Below, in pieces: positions 1 through 8,411 of a stretch of 16,885 nucleotides of DNA. Where the stretch lies: contig JWZX01002255.1 in NCBI GenBank assembly GCA_001275005.1, positions 1 to 16,885 on the forward strand. The letters are read 5' to 3'. Both the position numbers and the translations under genes were made by a program. The DNA is from Chrysochromulina tobinii. Lineage: Eukaryota > Haptophyta > Prymnesiales > Chrysochromulinaceae. The notes under the pieces are model-generated. The model was not told where the DNA came from, ran no database searches, and saw only the letters and a list, made by a program, of their open reading frames with translations. How positions within the stretch are numbered: position 1 is the stretch's first letter; every line of letters begins with the position of its first letter.

Positions 1-82
1 GTTGCCAGTAGTCATGTAAGCGCGCCCCCCCGGGGACGCGCCTGCATGAGCGCCGCTGTACTGTGTGGTCCTGTTTCTAATT

Positions 83-107
83 CACACACACACACACAGA
101 CACACAC
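83..107. repeat. CA dinucleotide microsatellite
   Basis: Eight uninterrupted CA units at 83-98 are followed by GA and then CACACAC to 107. It is a simple sequence repeat in non-coding DNA with no visible role. Confidence 0.9.
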
Positions 108-241
108 GCCAAAAAATGGGTCCGCCGGCCAAAACCTATCGGGTCGCGCGCGCGCTATTTTCACGCGGGCGGTTAATCTCAGAGGCTTCCCTGCCGGTGT
201 TCCAACGGGGGTGGGGAAGAATTAAAACACGATGTCTAGCG

Positions 242-374
242 GTAAGCGGTTTCACACCCTTGTCCTAAACCCAACCAAGGACGTGCACCTTTAAGACAAG
301 GAGTCAAAGACACTCGACGTAAACTAAAAATTGTTGTCCTCAGCGGGAGTTGAAAGCCTTTGATGTTTTCACAG
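242..374 (+). other. Candidate 5'-UTR intron upstream of PP2C
   Basis: The donor is GTAAGC at 242-247 and the acceptor TTTTCACAG ends at 374, giving 133 bp; the coding introns in this window are 101-147 bp. Splicing joins the ATG at 232 to a 12-codon frame that ends TAA at 401-403, overlapping the PP2C ATG at 403 by one base. This is inferred from splice consensus only, without transcript data. Confidence 0.4.
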
Positions 375-402
375 TGCCGGAATCGAAATTTCGGCAAAAC
401 TA

Positions 403-2320
403 ATGGCAATCGACGAAGCAGAGGTCTGCAATGGGTGCAATCGAAGGGTCTCCAACACGTTAGAGATGTCGGTCGGCCCGGTCCACCATGTCTCAAGTGA
501 GATGCGGCGACGCTCGTCGCCGTACGCACGCCCACAAGATCGGAGCTTCTCCATCGACGTCGATGCGTCGAGCAACATTGACGTCGATGAGCTTCCCAAT
601 GATCAGCCATCTTGCGTGACGACGAGGAGAACAAGGTCAGCGGACTGGGGAGGAGAACAAGGTCAGCTTCACTTCAGGAGAAGTAGTCCAGCTTCACTTG
701 GTCCTATCGACCTTAGGCGCAGCGGCGTCAGTGATCTCATCAGCGAGCTTGCGATGATTCCCGACATATCCCTGGCACCGCTTCCACTTCTGCGATCGGA
801 ACCACTTCGAGAAGATGACATGGACTTATCCCACGAGGCGGCTGCACAGTCGCTGGTCGGAACCGATTCGGAGCCGCCTCGAGAATCTGATCGAGGATCG
901 TCAACCCTGATGTCCCCATCGTACGTCCACTCTCCTTCATGCATGCCTAGGAGCAGCACGCATTCGACGCATTCGAAGGGTGAGGCGATCGTTCAGGCGG
1001 CGCTCGACCGCCTCGAGGTCGGTGTGCATCGAGATCGAGGTGGGCTCGAGGTGATGGAGGATGAGCACAGCGTCGTGCAGCGCACGAGCGCACTCGCGCT
1101 CGTCGGCGTGTACGACGGGCACTGCGGTCGTGAGGCGGCCGCCTATCTGCGCGATCATCTGCTACAGAGTGTCGAGGCTCTATTGGACGAGTACTCCTCT
1201 AAGGGGGCTGATTCCTACCCCCTTGACTCCTCCTCGTCGTCGACCCGCGACGAGGTGGCTGCCCGACACGCGCTGATCAGCGGCTTCGGAATGTGCGAGG
1301 ATGCCCTGAGCGCGGCCCGTACTACAGCCGGTGCCACCGCAGTGGTTCTGATGCTGCAGAGCGGAGGGCGGGCTCTCAACGTTGCATGGTGCGGCGACTG
1401 CCGCGCAGTCCTCTCGCGCGGCGGCGCGGCCGTTGTCCTCACGACCGACCACACCTGCCAGAATGAGCACGAGCGCACGCGTGTGCGGCGGGCCGGGGCC
1501 GAGATATCAGGCGGCCGCCTGTGCGGCTACCTGGAGGTGACACGGAGCTTTGGCGGCGGTCTGCCCGCCGAGCACCCGGCCGCCGCGGCAAACTTGGCCG
1601 TCACATCCGCAGTGGCCGCCGCTCTAGATGCAGATCCGGAGACCCTCTGTGACCCGGGGGCGCGGCGGCCCCGAACCGAGAGCCGGAGCAACACCAGCGT
1701 CATCTCGAGCACTCTGGAGGACCCCTGCGATGCGGACATCGTCGAGGAGACAGGGGCGGCCGAGGCGGCCATGAGCCCGTGTACTGCAGGGTGGAGCAAG
1801 ATGGCGGGGCTGATCGCCCAACCTGACGTCATCTCGGAGGCGTTGAGAGCGAATGACGAATTCGTGATTCTCGCGAGTGATGGGCTCTGGGACGTGCTGT
1901 CACCCGCCGAGGCGGTCAAAGCCGTGCGCTCGGAGCTTCGTTCGTACGACGATGCGAGCATGGCTGCCGAGAGGCTAGTGCATCTCGGTACGTACGCCCC
2001 CGTCGAACCGCTCCATCATGCTGACCGCCCTGTGCCTCCCCTCCCTTGGCTACGCTGGAGCGTGTGTGCGCCCCCGCCGCCCGACCCCTTGTGTGCGCCT
2101 CGTCATGGCAGCGCTTCAACGGCGAGCAGACGACAACATCACCGTGGCCATCGTGAAGCTGTTCACGCCGAGACCAGAGGAAGATGTGGCACGGAGCTTC
2201 CGGCGCCGTAGCGGCATGAAGCTTGAGAGTAGCACGGGCAGCATCGGGCGCTCGCCAGACTCGTTCCTGCAGCTCAAGCGCATTGACGAACGCTTCGTCA
2301 GAGTGGTGGGTGGCTTCTAA
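403..2320 (+). CDS. PP2C-family (PPM) serine/threonine protein phosphatase
   Basis: Exons 403-1987 and 2112-2320 flank a 124-bp phase-1 intron (GTACGT...GGCAG), giving 597 aa. The product should be a Mg2+/Mn2+-dependent phosphatase acting on phosphoserine and phosphothreonine. Residues 1-200 are Ser/Arg-rich and look disordered. The catalytic core runs from about 200 to 545 with the PP2C motifs in order: VMED (217-220), YDGH (237-240), GATAVVLML, WCGDCRAVL, LTTDH, TRSFGG, ASDGLWD (491-497) and ADDNITVAIVKLF (534-546). The metal-binding aspartates are D238, D493 and D536. Splicing is required, because only it restores the last motif; unspliced reading drifts into non-conserved sequence. An insertion of about 90 residues, rich in Ala and acidic residues, lies between TRSFGG and the DGLWD block, where most PP2Cs have a short loop. 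About 50 residues follow the core. The ATG at 403 is the first in frame. The substrate is unknown, and a plant-type clade is possible but not shown. Confidence 0.92.
624..667 (+). repeat. 18-bp direct repeat inside the PP2C N-terminal region
   Basis: GAGGAGAACAAGGTCAGC occurs at 624-641 and 650-667, a period of 26 bp. A second short repeat, CAGCTTCACTT, follows at 664-674 and 692-702. Because 26 is not a multiple of three, the two copies are read in different frames (RRTRSA and GEQGQL). Confidence 0.9.
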
Positions 2321-2974
2321 ATCCGATCGGATACCCCCTCCCCCGCCTCTCATCAAGATGGTCCGTCGCGCGATGCGTGGCTGCTTCTGCTGCGTCGGGT
2401 CCGGCCCGGTCGGGTAATGACAGGTGACGTAACCGAACACGACGCGACGACACCCGGACACCGACGCACACAGTTGTGCGTGCGCCGTGCGGTGTCGGGT
2501 GTGGGGAGCCGCCTTGCCTGGGTCGAGAACACCTCGCTGACTCCTGTCTCCTCGCACCTCGGGACCGCGGTTCGGGATGCTCCCGGGGGGTTCGCGCAAT
2601 CGCGGGGCCTGCGCGGGGCCGATTTCACGTGATGTGGTTTTTACGTCGCGCGACGGTGGACGGTCGGACATCTATTGATCCGATCCGGGACTGCTGACAT
2701 GATGATGATCTACGAAAAATTTCCGACACCTATGCGACATGGTCGAAAAACGCGAAACGGTATAGTGCGGACTGATGAGCGACGTAACCACGCAATCACA
2801 GCCGCACCAGTGCGCCATGGCGCAGCGCACAGAGACGAGAGAGACGAGTGTCAGAACCCTGAGACGCGAGCCGAGAGCTGTCAAGAGGGTCATCCGCGTT
2901 GATGGTTGATCACGTCGTGTTGCTGTCGGCTCGGCACACAAGCGCGCGCTCTAGAGAAGAGTGAGGGCCATGGT
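2321..2974. other. Intergenic region between two converging genes
   Basis: This is the 3'-3' gap between PP2C (+) and the TMEM181-like gene (-). It should hold both 3' UTRs and their polyadenylation sites. The open frames here are short, overlap on opposite strands and contain no recognisable motif. I see no tRNA, repeat or mobile element. Confidence 0.6.
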
Positions 2975-4509
2975 TTACTCGTCATCGTCCGCGAGAAGCC
3001 CCTGCCCCTTGCCGCCGCGCTCGTCTGTGCCGTACTCGTCGCCGCCCTCTTCGTACCCATCGCCACGTGCAGGCGCGACGGCCTCGCGGTCACTTGGCCA
3101 GAAGGCGTGGGTGAGCAGCAGCAGGTACGAGTTGGTCAGGGTGAGGAAGGGGAGCTGCAGCTGCATCCACGAGCCGCGCCGGCCGTGCACCGCGCGGTAC
3201 AGGTGGCCGCAGAGCGAGAGGATCACGAAGACGATTGTGATGCCCACAAACGACTTCTCACGCTCGGTGTAGATGTACTCGACCTTCTTCCAGCCAAGCC
3301 GGTAGACGGCCTGGGAGACTAAGACTGAGAGCCATACTCCAACGGCGACGACGGAGGCGCACAGAGCGATGACCATCATGGTCTGGGCATCGTACTCGCG
3401 GTAGTCATACAGCCCATGCGCGTCCCCGACGTGGATCCGATCGGGCAGCCGGCCGTGCATGATGAACATGGCCGCCGACACGCCCACGTACACGCCCACG
3501 AGGGCGAGCTTGGGCAGGTAGAAGCAACAGCCGCGCTCGGGAGCGCTGTCCGAGGACATGCCGTCGGCGTACACGAGCCAGAAGAGGAACAGGCCGCCCG
3601 AGAAGAGGATCTGACCGAAGACGGACGCGACGTATAGCCCGTGGTGCCCGCCAAGGTAGACGCGCGCAACGTAGAGCGGGTCGTTCAGGGCCACTAGCAG
3701 CACGAGAAGCGAAAACATCCAGAGCTGGCCCGGCTCGCGCGCGCGACGCTGCTGCGAGGGGGCGCGGGCACGGTCAGTGGGAGGGGGCGAGGGAAAGGCA
3801 GGAGCGGCGGCGGCGCTGGCGTAGGCTTTGGTGGTATTGGTGGCGCTCGCACCGAGCACATGGCGATTGAGTAGGTGAGCAGTAGCAGGCCCGACGTGAG
3901 GGTGAAGAAGCAGCGCACGCCGATCTGCGTGTAGGTGAAGGGCGTGGGCACGTACGTAAGCCGGTACTCCATCGTCGGAATCGGTGCCGCCGTGCCGCCC
4001 GCCTTGCCGCTGCCTGCCGCCAGGCTGCGGATGACAACGTCGTACTCCGTGTAGCCCAGCAGAGGCTGGAGCAACTGCAGCGTGGGCTTGCCGCCGTGGT
4101 GCTCGTGGGAGCCGGTGCCGGCTGCGCCGTAGCCGCCGTCGACGGTACCCGACGCCGCGCGGTTGAGTGGCTCAAACACGGCGAGCTTGTCCGCGGGCTC
4201 GCCCGGCCGTGGCTTCTTGCCTGTGACCGAGGCGTCGAGCTTAACGGGCGAGGCGCTGCTCGGAGACGTGTACGCGGTCACAACGAAGAAGTGGGTCATC
4301 TCGTCCTTGGGGATGAGCGTGAACTTGGCGCTCGAGGCCGATACGTCTAGTTTCATGAAGGGCAGCGACGCGCCGAACGATGGCCCCGCCGAGTCGAGCA
4401 CGATGGTCTTGAGCGGCGGGCCGGCGACGAAAAGGTTGACGAGCGAGATGACGAAGAGGGGCAGCACGAGCAGCGCCGGCCCGAAGTAGGTGTAGTTCAG
4501 CGTGCACAT
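2975..4509 (-). CDS. TMEM181: TMEM181-like / Wntless-type multi-span membrane protein
   Basis: On the minus strand, exon 1 is 4509-3853 and exon 2 is 3751-2975, with a 101-bp phase-0 intron (GTGCGA...CGCAG), giving 477 aa. The layout is that of the TMEM181/Wntless (GPR177) group: one N-terminal membrane segment (about 9-28), a lumenal domain of about 165 residues, then seven helices. The splice joins MCS to QRRAREPGQLWMF and restores the first intramembrane region. Family-like stretches are LWMFSLLVLLVALNDP, GLFLFWLVYADG and CCFYLPKLALVGVY. The C-terminal tail is acidic (DGYEEGG, LLADDDE). Wntless members are sorting receptors in the secretory pathway; TMEM181 is poorly characterised, so cargo cannot be inferred. 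The gene is head-to-head with NDUFB11, 183 bp apart. The acceptor is followed at once by a second CAG, so one Gln may be included or skipped. Confidence 0.85.
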
Positions 4510-4692
4510 CGCTGCTGGCGCCGCCGCTGTGCGCTAAATGCGGCCCGAGCGCTCACAGGATCGACACCGGCGACCAGTGAAGCTCCTCTTCACTCCACTT
4601 CACAACACACACAAAAAGGTGCGTCGTGATCGGGGAGACTCCCGCACGACGAAACTTTCTAGTGAGAAAGCCTCAACTTCTCGCCACAAAAG
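4510..4692. promoter_or_regulatory. Probable bidirectional promoter (TMEM181-like / NDUFB11)
   Basis: Only 183 bp separate the two divergent start codons, so both promoters and both 5' UTRs must lie here unless upstream exons exist. No clear TATA box is visible. A hairpin-forming inverted repeat lies at 4622-4651, 41 nt before the NDUFB11 ATG. The call is inferred from gene geometry. Confidence 0.55.
4622..4651 (+). other. Inverted repeat / stem-loop in the NDUFB11 leader
   Basis: CGTCGTG (4622-4628) pairs with CACGACG (4645-4651), and CGGG (4631-4634) pairs with CCCG (4641-4644). That is 11 base pairs with a 2-nt bulge on one side and a 6-nt loop. It could be an RNA hairpin or a DNA-binding palindrome; function is unknown. 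Confidence 0.55.
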
Positions 4693-5326
4693 ATGGCTGC
4701 TCGTTCCTTGGGTTTTGTCATGGCGCGCGGCTCGCTCCGCCTGGGCGCGGTTGCGCCGCGGCGCTTCATGGGTGCGGTCTCCACGGGTGGTGTGGACATG
4801 AACCTCGGCCGCACGCCCGAGCGCACCGCGGAGCTCGAGAAGCTCGCTGAGGAGCACAACGGCTTCCTCTTTGGCGAGCTGGTACGCAGCCTGCTGTCTC
4901 AGGCGCCCGGCTGCCCGGGCGCGGACCTGCACCAGACGGGCGCAGGCATTCCGTTGCGCACTCTGCCGTCAGCCCTGCGCGCGCACTGCCTGACCACCCG
5001 CGTCTGGATGCATGTGCTCTCTGCGCAGCCGCTCAAAGAGGGCGAGAGCAGGCAATGGGCGGACTGGGAGTATTCGTACGTGCCCCTGATGACGTCGGCC
5101 TTTATTCTCTACGGGCTGGCCTACTATTACCGGTGCGCGAACGCCACGCGCACCCGCCCGCCACACGCGTGTGCCGCTGTTTTTGTGCCCATTGGTCACG
5201 CTGACTGAACTGCCTTTCTGATCTGGTTGCGCGACCTGCTCGGCTCCCCGCAGGCCGGAGAAGAATATTGCCGAGTGGGCGCGGCGGGAGGCGCTCAGAC
5301 GCGAAGGCGGCGCCGAGGAGCAGTGA
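4693..5326 (+). CDS. NDUFB11: Mitochondrial complex I subunit NDUFB11 / ESSS
   Basis: Three exons (4693-4881, 5029-5132, 5254-5326) encode 121 aa; the introns are 147 bp (phase 0) and 121 bp (phase 2), both GT-AG. The product is an accessory subunit of the membrane arm of NADH:ubiquinone oxidoreductase in the inner mitochondrial membrane. Residues 1-33 are Arg-rich with no acidic residues, as in a mitochondrial presequence. They are followed by HNGFLFGE, then PLKEGESRQWADWEY, which resembles the plant/algal ESSS pattern. One transmembrane helix follows (VPLMTSAFILYGLAYYY), then the matrix-side tail PEKNIAEWARREALRREGG, which matches the family's [K/D]xxxEWxRREA pattern. The length fits the family. 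Each splice junction was chosen because it joins conserved blocks in frame. Intron 1 is a multiple of three with no stop in frame, so unspliced reading stays open. The gene shares a promoter region with the TMEM181-like gene. Confidence 0.88.
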
Positions 5327-5731
5327 GGTATGGTCTCTCGCGCGTCGGGCAACCATCGGTGGCTAGAACTCCCCACTGGGCCGCGGGGGCGCGCAAACTT
5401 CGTTTGGAACCCTCCTACATACATGAGTGGTCCAGGGTGCCTATCGGTACATGTACTGTCGGGTTACTTTACTAGTGTCCGAGACAAAGCTTTGACCTTT
5501 GTCCGTCTGACCGAGTCGCCACATGAGACATGTGCACCCTGCGAGCGCGACTTTTTGCGGTGAATGCTACATAAGCGGAAATTGTAACTGAAGGGTCTTC
5601 CTTGCGGTCCACGTGCCGCTGAACTTCAGCGCGCCGTCGCGATCGCGCCAACTCACGTGTGCACACTCCGCCACTCACCTCGGTCAGGTCCACAGTGCCG
5701 GCCAGTGCCCGCTTCCAGTCTCCCGCGCCGC
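5327..5731. other. Intergenic region upstream of the Gln/Pro-rich ORF
   Basis: It should contain the NDUFB11 3' UTR and the promoter or leader of the next ORF. The ORF frame stays open upstream of its first ATG to at least 5657, so an upstream exon reaching into this stretch is possible. No repeats or RNA genes were recognised. Confidence 0.45.
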
Positions 5732-6256
5732 ATGATGCAGGACGGCATGTGGGACGGCTGTCCGGAGCTGAGCCAGTGGGCCGCGCTCGCGTCCCAGCAG
5801 CAGCAGCACGAGGCGATGGACACCGCGCCGGGTCCGGTGGTGCCCTCCCTCTTTTCCGTGCCGCACCATGTGAGCACGGTGCTTGCGCAGCGCCAAGCGC
5901 AACCTCTGAAGCTGCTGACGCCGAGGCAACCGCACTACCACTACGGTCAGCCGCAGTTCGACCCGTGCGCGCCTCCGGCCTTTCCCTTCAGCATACAGCA
6001 GCAACACGCACCCGCCCCTCGGGGCTTTGGGTCTCCACGCACGTGGTCGCAGCCGCCACCGCCACCGCCGCTCCCGAAGGATGGTGTGAACCGCAGCATG
6101 TGCAAGCGCTCTGTGCTGGATAGGCGCGAGCAGCTACCGACGTCGCCGGTGGCAGACATAAGTGAGGGGTGCGGTAAACGGCAGAAGATGCGAGTGGAGC
6201 AGAGCGCCCGCGCGGCACTGCCTCCTCTCGACGACGACGGCAGCCCGCTGTGGTGA
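5732..6256 (+). CDS. Hypothetical Gln/Pro-rich protein, possibly nuclear
   Basis: I do not recognise this gene. The frame from the first ATG at 5732 encodes 174 aa. It contains poly-Gln stretches (SQQQQH, IQQQH), a run of six prolines (QPPPPPPLP), and His/Tyr/Pro-rich segments (PHYHYGQPQFDP). The C-terminal third has basic clusters (CKRSVLDRRE, GKRQKMR) that could act as a nuclear localisation signal, and the end is acidic then aromatic (DDDGSPLW). No transmembrane segment or signal peptide is seen. Low complexity suggests disorder, as in transcriptional co-regulators or RNA-binding adaptors, but no domain supports that. The frame stays open upstream to at least 5657, so the start or an upstream exon is uncertain. 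It lies between two solid genes, and no competing frame in this stretch looks better. Confidence 0.5.
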   Translation: MMQDGMWDGCPELSQWAALASQQQQHEAMDTAPGPVVPSLFSVPHHVSTVLAQRQAQPLKLLTPRQPHYHYGQPQFDPCAPPAFPFSIQQQHAPAPRGFGSPRTWSQPPPPPPLPKDGVNRSMCKRSVLDRREQLPTSPVADISEGCGKRQKMRVEQSARAALPPLDDDGSPLW

Positions 6257-6743
6257 GACAGCGTCGTTGTGGCCGCTGCATTGTGGCGCAGCGAGCCGGC
6301 CGCGTGTGCCCGAGAAACGAATCAACGGCCTGGTGTTGATGCTGTATCGGCCGGCGGGAGAGAGCACTCCGAGCACGCTCTGGCCGCACACTCTGGCCTT
6401 CTCCCTCTCTGCGCAGCACCATGTGGCCAGCGGTCCCGGGATTCTCTACATCAACCAGACATGGTGCATGTGCATAAAGAGGCCGCCGTTACGTTCTGCG
6501 CGTCTGCCGTCACCAGAGCATAGTTTGAGTTCCGGCCCTTCCCGGCCGGGCGCCAAGAACGCGGAGGACGGTGTCGACTCTCACTGTCGCGTGTTCTGTC
6601 GCAGTGTCAGCCGGTGTCTGATAACACTAACGCCACTGTTTATTCTAACTCTGCTCTCTGGTGTGACGGTTACACCCAAGAGGTACACCTTGACCATTGA
6701 CCTTGACGTTGACCTTCCCGAGTCCCGACGTCGACGACACAGG
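6257..6743. other. Intergenic region between two converging genes
   Basis: This 3'-3' gap lies between the Gln/Pro-rich ORF (+) and the two-pore channel gene (-). A long plus-strand frame crosses it, but it runs on into the antisense of the channel gene and has no motifs. Four tandem TTGAC[C/G] hexamers lie at 6690-6714, in what should be the channel gene's 3' UTR. Confidence 0.5.
6690..6714. repeat. Four near-tandem TTGAC[C/G] hexamers
   Basis: TTGACC at 6690, TTGACC at 6697, TTGACG at 6703 and TTGACC at 6709 follow each other with at most one base between them. The core matches the WRKY W-box (TTGAC[C/T]), but the position downstream of two genes does not suggest a promoter. Confidence 0.7.
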
Positions 6744-7924
6744 CTACGGGAGCAGCGGCTTGGCGAGTGCCTTCAGCGCGGAGCCCCTGCCGATGGTGTC
6801 GTCTGCGTTCGCGGGCGGCGTGGGCTTGGCCGCCAGGCGCGGGGCCCTATCTGTACTCTCCTTCCACAGGCCCCTCTGTGCACCTTGCTCGGCGCAAGCC
6901 CAGCGGTTGCCGAGGTCTCGGAGGATGTCGGCGCGGTCGATGGAGCCGGAGCCGTCGAGATCGAGTTTTGCAAAGATACCGAGCAGCTTGTCCAGATCCT
7001 CTGCTTCCACCTTGCCCATCGTGATCAGCATGTAGCGCAGGAACTCAGCTCTGTCTACTGAGCCACTCCCATCTACGTCCATCTCCTCGATCATCGCCAT
7101 CGAGACGCCGCGATTGACGAACTCGTTCAACGCACGCTCTGCCTCGACCTCCATCACGATGGAACTGAACTTGGACAGCGACATCGCAAAGCCGCCCACC
7201 GCGATCAGCAGGTAGACGATGCAGAACCAGCGCGTAGTCTCATTCTCGATGACGAGATCGCCGTAGCCTGTAGACGAGGCGCTCACCACGGCCCAGTAGA
7301 CGGCGTCGACGGCGCCCCAGCCTTCGGACCAGCTCACATAGCAGGCGCCGATGGCGACGAGCGCGGCGATTGTGACGAGCGATGTCGCCACCTGCCACCA
7401 GTGCCGGTCCTTTCGCTGCAGCTCCGTCAGAAAGGATTTGTTGATGCGCGCTTCGAAGCGCGCCAGGACCAACCCGAGCGCCGACGCCCCAAACGAGAGG
7501 CCTGCGCAACGAGAAGTAGAGGAGAGGCGCACGAGTCACAGTCGGAGCTCGCAGTATCGGTGGACAGCAGCGCAATCTGGCTGCGCAAGGTCTGCGGCTG
7601 AGGTGGAGGTGTCTGTGGCACACCGAAGATGATGTAAGTGACCGCAAAGAGCTTTGAGGCGTTGCTCGTCGGTACGAGGTCGCCGTAACCGGTGGTGGTC
7701 ATCGTCACAACGCAGTAGTAGAGCGCGTCGTCCCACGGCCAGCCCTCCGACCACGAGAAGAATGCGCAGCCGATGCTGAGGTAGCCGAGGATGATGTAGG
7801 CACTGTGCCGGCTAAGAGATGAGTTGTGGGTATCAACTACCTGGAATGTCGTCTCCTCGTCGACCGCGGCACTGGCCAGCTCCTCCTCCACGCCGTGAAG
7901 GTAGCCAACATTGGCGGCCTTCAT
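6744..7924 (-). CDS. Two-pore K+ channel with two EF-hands (TPK/KCO type)
   Basis: Exon 1 (7924-7624) and exon 2 (7501-6744) flank a 122-bp phase-1 intron (GTGTGC...GCGCAG) and encode 352 aa. The product should be a membrane K+ channel gated by cytosolic Ca2+, as plant TPKs of the vacuolar membrane are; location here is not shown. Each half has helix-pore-helix structure. Selectivity filters are TTTGYGDLVP (GYGD 79-82) and SSTGYGDLVI (GYGD 179-182), and both are preceded by SWSEGW. Splicing joins TYIIFG to LSFGASALGLVLARFEA and completes the second helix. Two EF-hand loops follow: 242-253 (D-D-S-S-D..E, canonical) and 281-292 (D-D-S-S-D..D, Asp at the last position). A basic/Pro tail of about 50 residues ends the protein. 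The minus-strand ATG at 7924 follows an in-frame stop by two codons. The N-terminus (about 40 residues) is short, and I see no 14-3-3 site. Confidence 0.92.
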
Positions 7925-8411
7925 CGTCCCTCAATGGAGGGCACCGTCGGGCCAAGAGGACTTTCGGCCCCCCGCCCAAGTCCCCCCGCGCCGTGTTCGG
8001 TGTACGGTGACCCTCGGTCGCGGAGCAATAAAACAATGTTGCTCCTTGAGGCTTTTCGCCACCCGATTCGTGTCACGTGTGTCTCAGCCATGATATCGAC
8101 GAGTACCGGTACCGTGTACCTTCGTCTTCGTCCTTAGGGCGCGCGTCCCTCCGGCTCCCCATTTCCCGAATAAGGCTAGTCGAACTCCCCCCGGAATCCA
8201 CCCATTTAAACCCAGCTCAATGGAGGGGGCTGCAGACACGCCGCGTCGCCTCCGAGATCTTGCCTCCGAGATTGGACGCTCCCAAAAAGGCGAACGTGGT
8301 ATGTCCGTCCGTCCTTCCCGAGCCAACGGCAACGCTGATGAGCCGACGCTGATGCCCGCAGTCGCCGCGCCGCGTCGCGCTGCGTAGGGCGAACGCGCCC
8401 TTGAGATCCAC
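7925..8411. other. Intergenic region upstream of the K+ channel gene
   Basis: It contains the promoter of the channel gene and the 3' UTR of the RING gene (both minus strand). A short direct repeat, GCCTCCGAGAT, occurs twice near 8248-8275. No coding frame with motifs and no RNA gene was seen. Confidence 0.5.

Larger units (their letters stand above)
1..402. other. Intergenic region and probable 5' leader of the PP2C gene
   Basis: I see no supported coding region here. It holds a C-rich then G-rich run near 24-38, a CA dinucleotide repeat at 83-107 and a likely leader for the PP2C gene at 403. A good donor (GTAAGC at 242) and a good acceptor (TTTTCACAG ending at 374) flank a 133-bp stretch. 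That is the same size as the coding introns in this window, so a 5'-UTR intron is plausible. The left end could also include the tail of a gene outside the window. Confidence 0.5.

Noticed and set aside
1916-2671. Long minus-strand open frame (251 codons) across the PP2C 3' end
   Set aside because: It is antisense to conserved PP2C exons, has no motif, and long open frames are expected on the other strand of GC-rich coding DNA.
6162-7061. Plus-strand frame of about 299 codons
   Set aside because: It overlaps the hypothetical ORF and then the antisense of the EF-hand region of the K+ channel; no recognisable domain.
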